Below are positions 63,996 through 64,000 of a stretch of DNA of 64,000 bases, piece after piece. Origin of the DNA: a virus. Each line of letters opens with the position of its first letter. The stretch's first letter is position 1. A program made the position numbers and the translations under genes. Where the stretch lies: positions 1 to 64,000 of IMG/VR virus record IMGVR_UViG_3300025364_000003; one strand, written 5' to 3'. The notes below the pieces were generated by a model that made no database searches, had not been told where the DNA came from, and saw nothing but the letters and a program-made list of their open reading frames with translations.

Positions 63996-64000
63996 TTCCT

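Noticed and set aside
1-64000. Prophage attachment sites, integrase or insertion sequences
   Set aside because: No integrase, transposase or att-like duplication flanking the tRNA genes was seen.

Overview
The window looks like part of the genome of a large tailed phage (jumbo-class Caudoviricetes; host not identifiable from sequence). The reasons are tight gene packing with many ATGA/TAATG overlaps, phage replication and repair genes (family A DNA polymerase, primase, SbcD-SbcC fusion), a late-type block of large virion proteins, phage tRNAs, at least five kinds of homing endonuclease, and dozens of small unknown genes. No rRNA, CRISPR array, integrase or insertion sequence was seen.

Layout. 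1-6.8 kb (+, one gene -): DNA polymerase palm domain, a 2H phosphoesterase, a decayed HNH gene next to an intact one, two tRNA-Arg genes, tyrosyl-tRNA synthetase and a LamG virion protein. 6.8-21.9 kb (-): a late operon read right to left (822, 1391, 606, 237, 389 and 778 aa virion proteins), interrupted by a Vsr-type and an HNH homing endonuclease. 22-29.3 kb (+): primase preceded by a primase zinc-finger/GIY-YIG chimera, then a 1421-aa SbcD-SbcC fusion whose Walker A motif carries a class 3-like intein. 29.3-47.8 kb (+): accessory genes (deaminase, fatty-acid-hydroxylase-like, AlkB-like, UV endonuclease, GNAT, tRNA-Ala, nucleotidyltransferase, IF-1, SpoU methylase with a LAGLIDADG neighbour). 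A 750-bp gene-poor stretch at 32.85-33.6 kb holds hairpins and two tRNA-like sequences. 47.8-52 kb (-): a dozen small unknown genes, one with two zinc knuckles. 52-62 kb (+): SprT-like protease, bL12-CTD-like protein, Nudix, RNA ligase, DnaJ, then a long array of small paralogous genes. 62-64 kb (-): one small gene and a metallopeptidase/VWA protein.

How the genes fit together. Replication and repair (PolA-like, primase, SbcCD, UVDE, AlkB), RNA repair and modification (RNA ligase, 2H enzyme, Nudix, SpoU) and translation support (TyrRS, IF-1, bL12-like, tRNA-Arg CCT and TCT, tRNA-Ala TGC) suggest a phage partly independent of host DNA repair and translation. The accessory zones contain two expanded, apparently undescribed families. 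About 21 small proteins share an N-terminal glycine turn of the type Lys-Pro-Gly-x-Leu. Six tandem genes share the pattern W-x-PP-x-W/Y-S-x-E-L plus Cys/His plus W-W-x-P plus Y-C-x2-H.

Many small genes are interrupted. Three are frameshifted by short perfect tandem duplications (14, 26 and 14 bp), two carry an in-frame stop, and three or four carry a one-base frame change. In most, the restored frame ends exactly on the next start codon. This is either real ongoing gene decay or switching, or in the one-base cases possibly sequence error.
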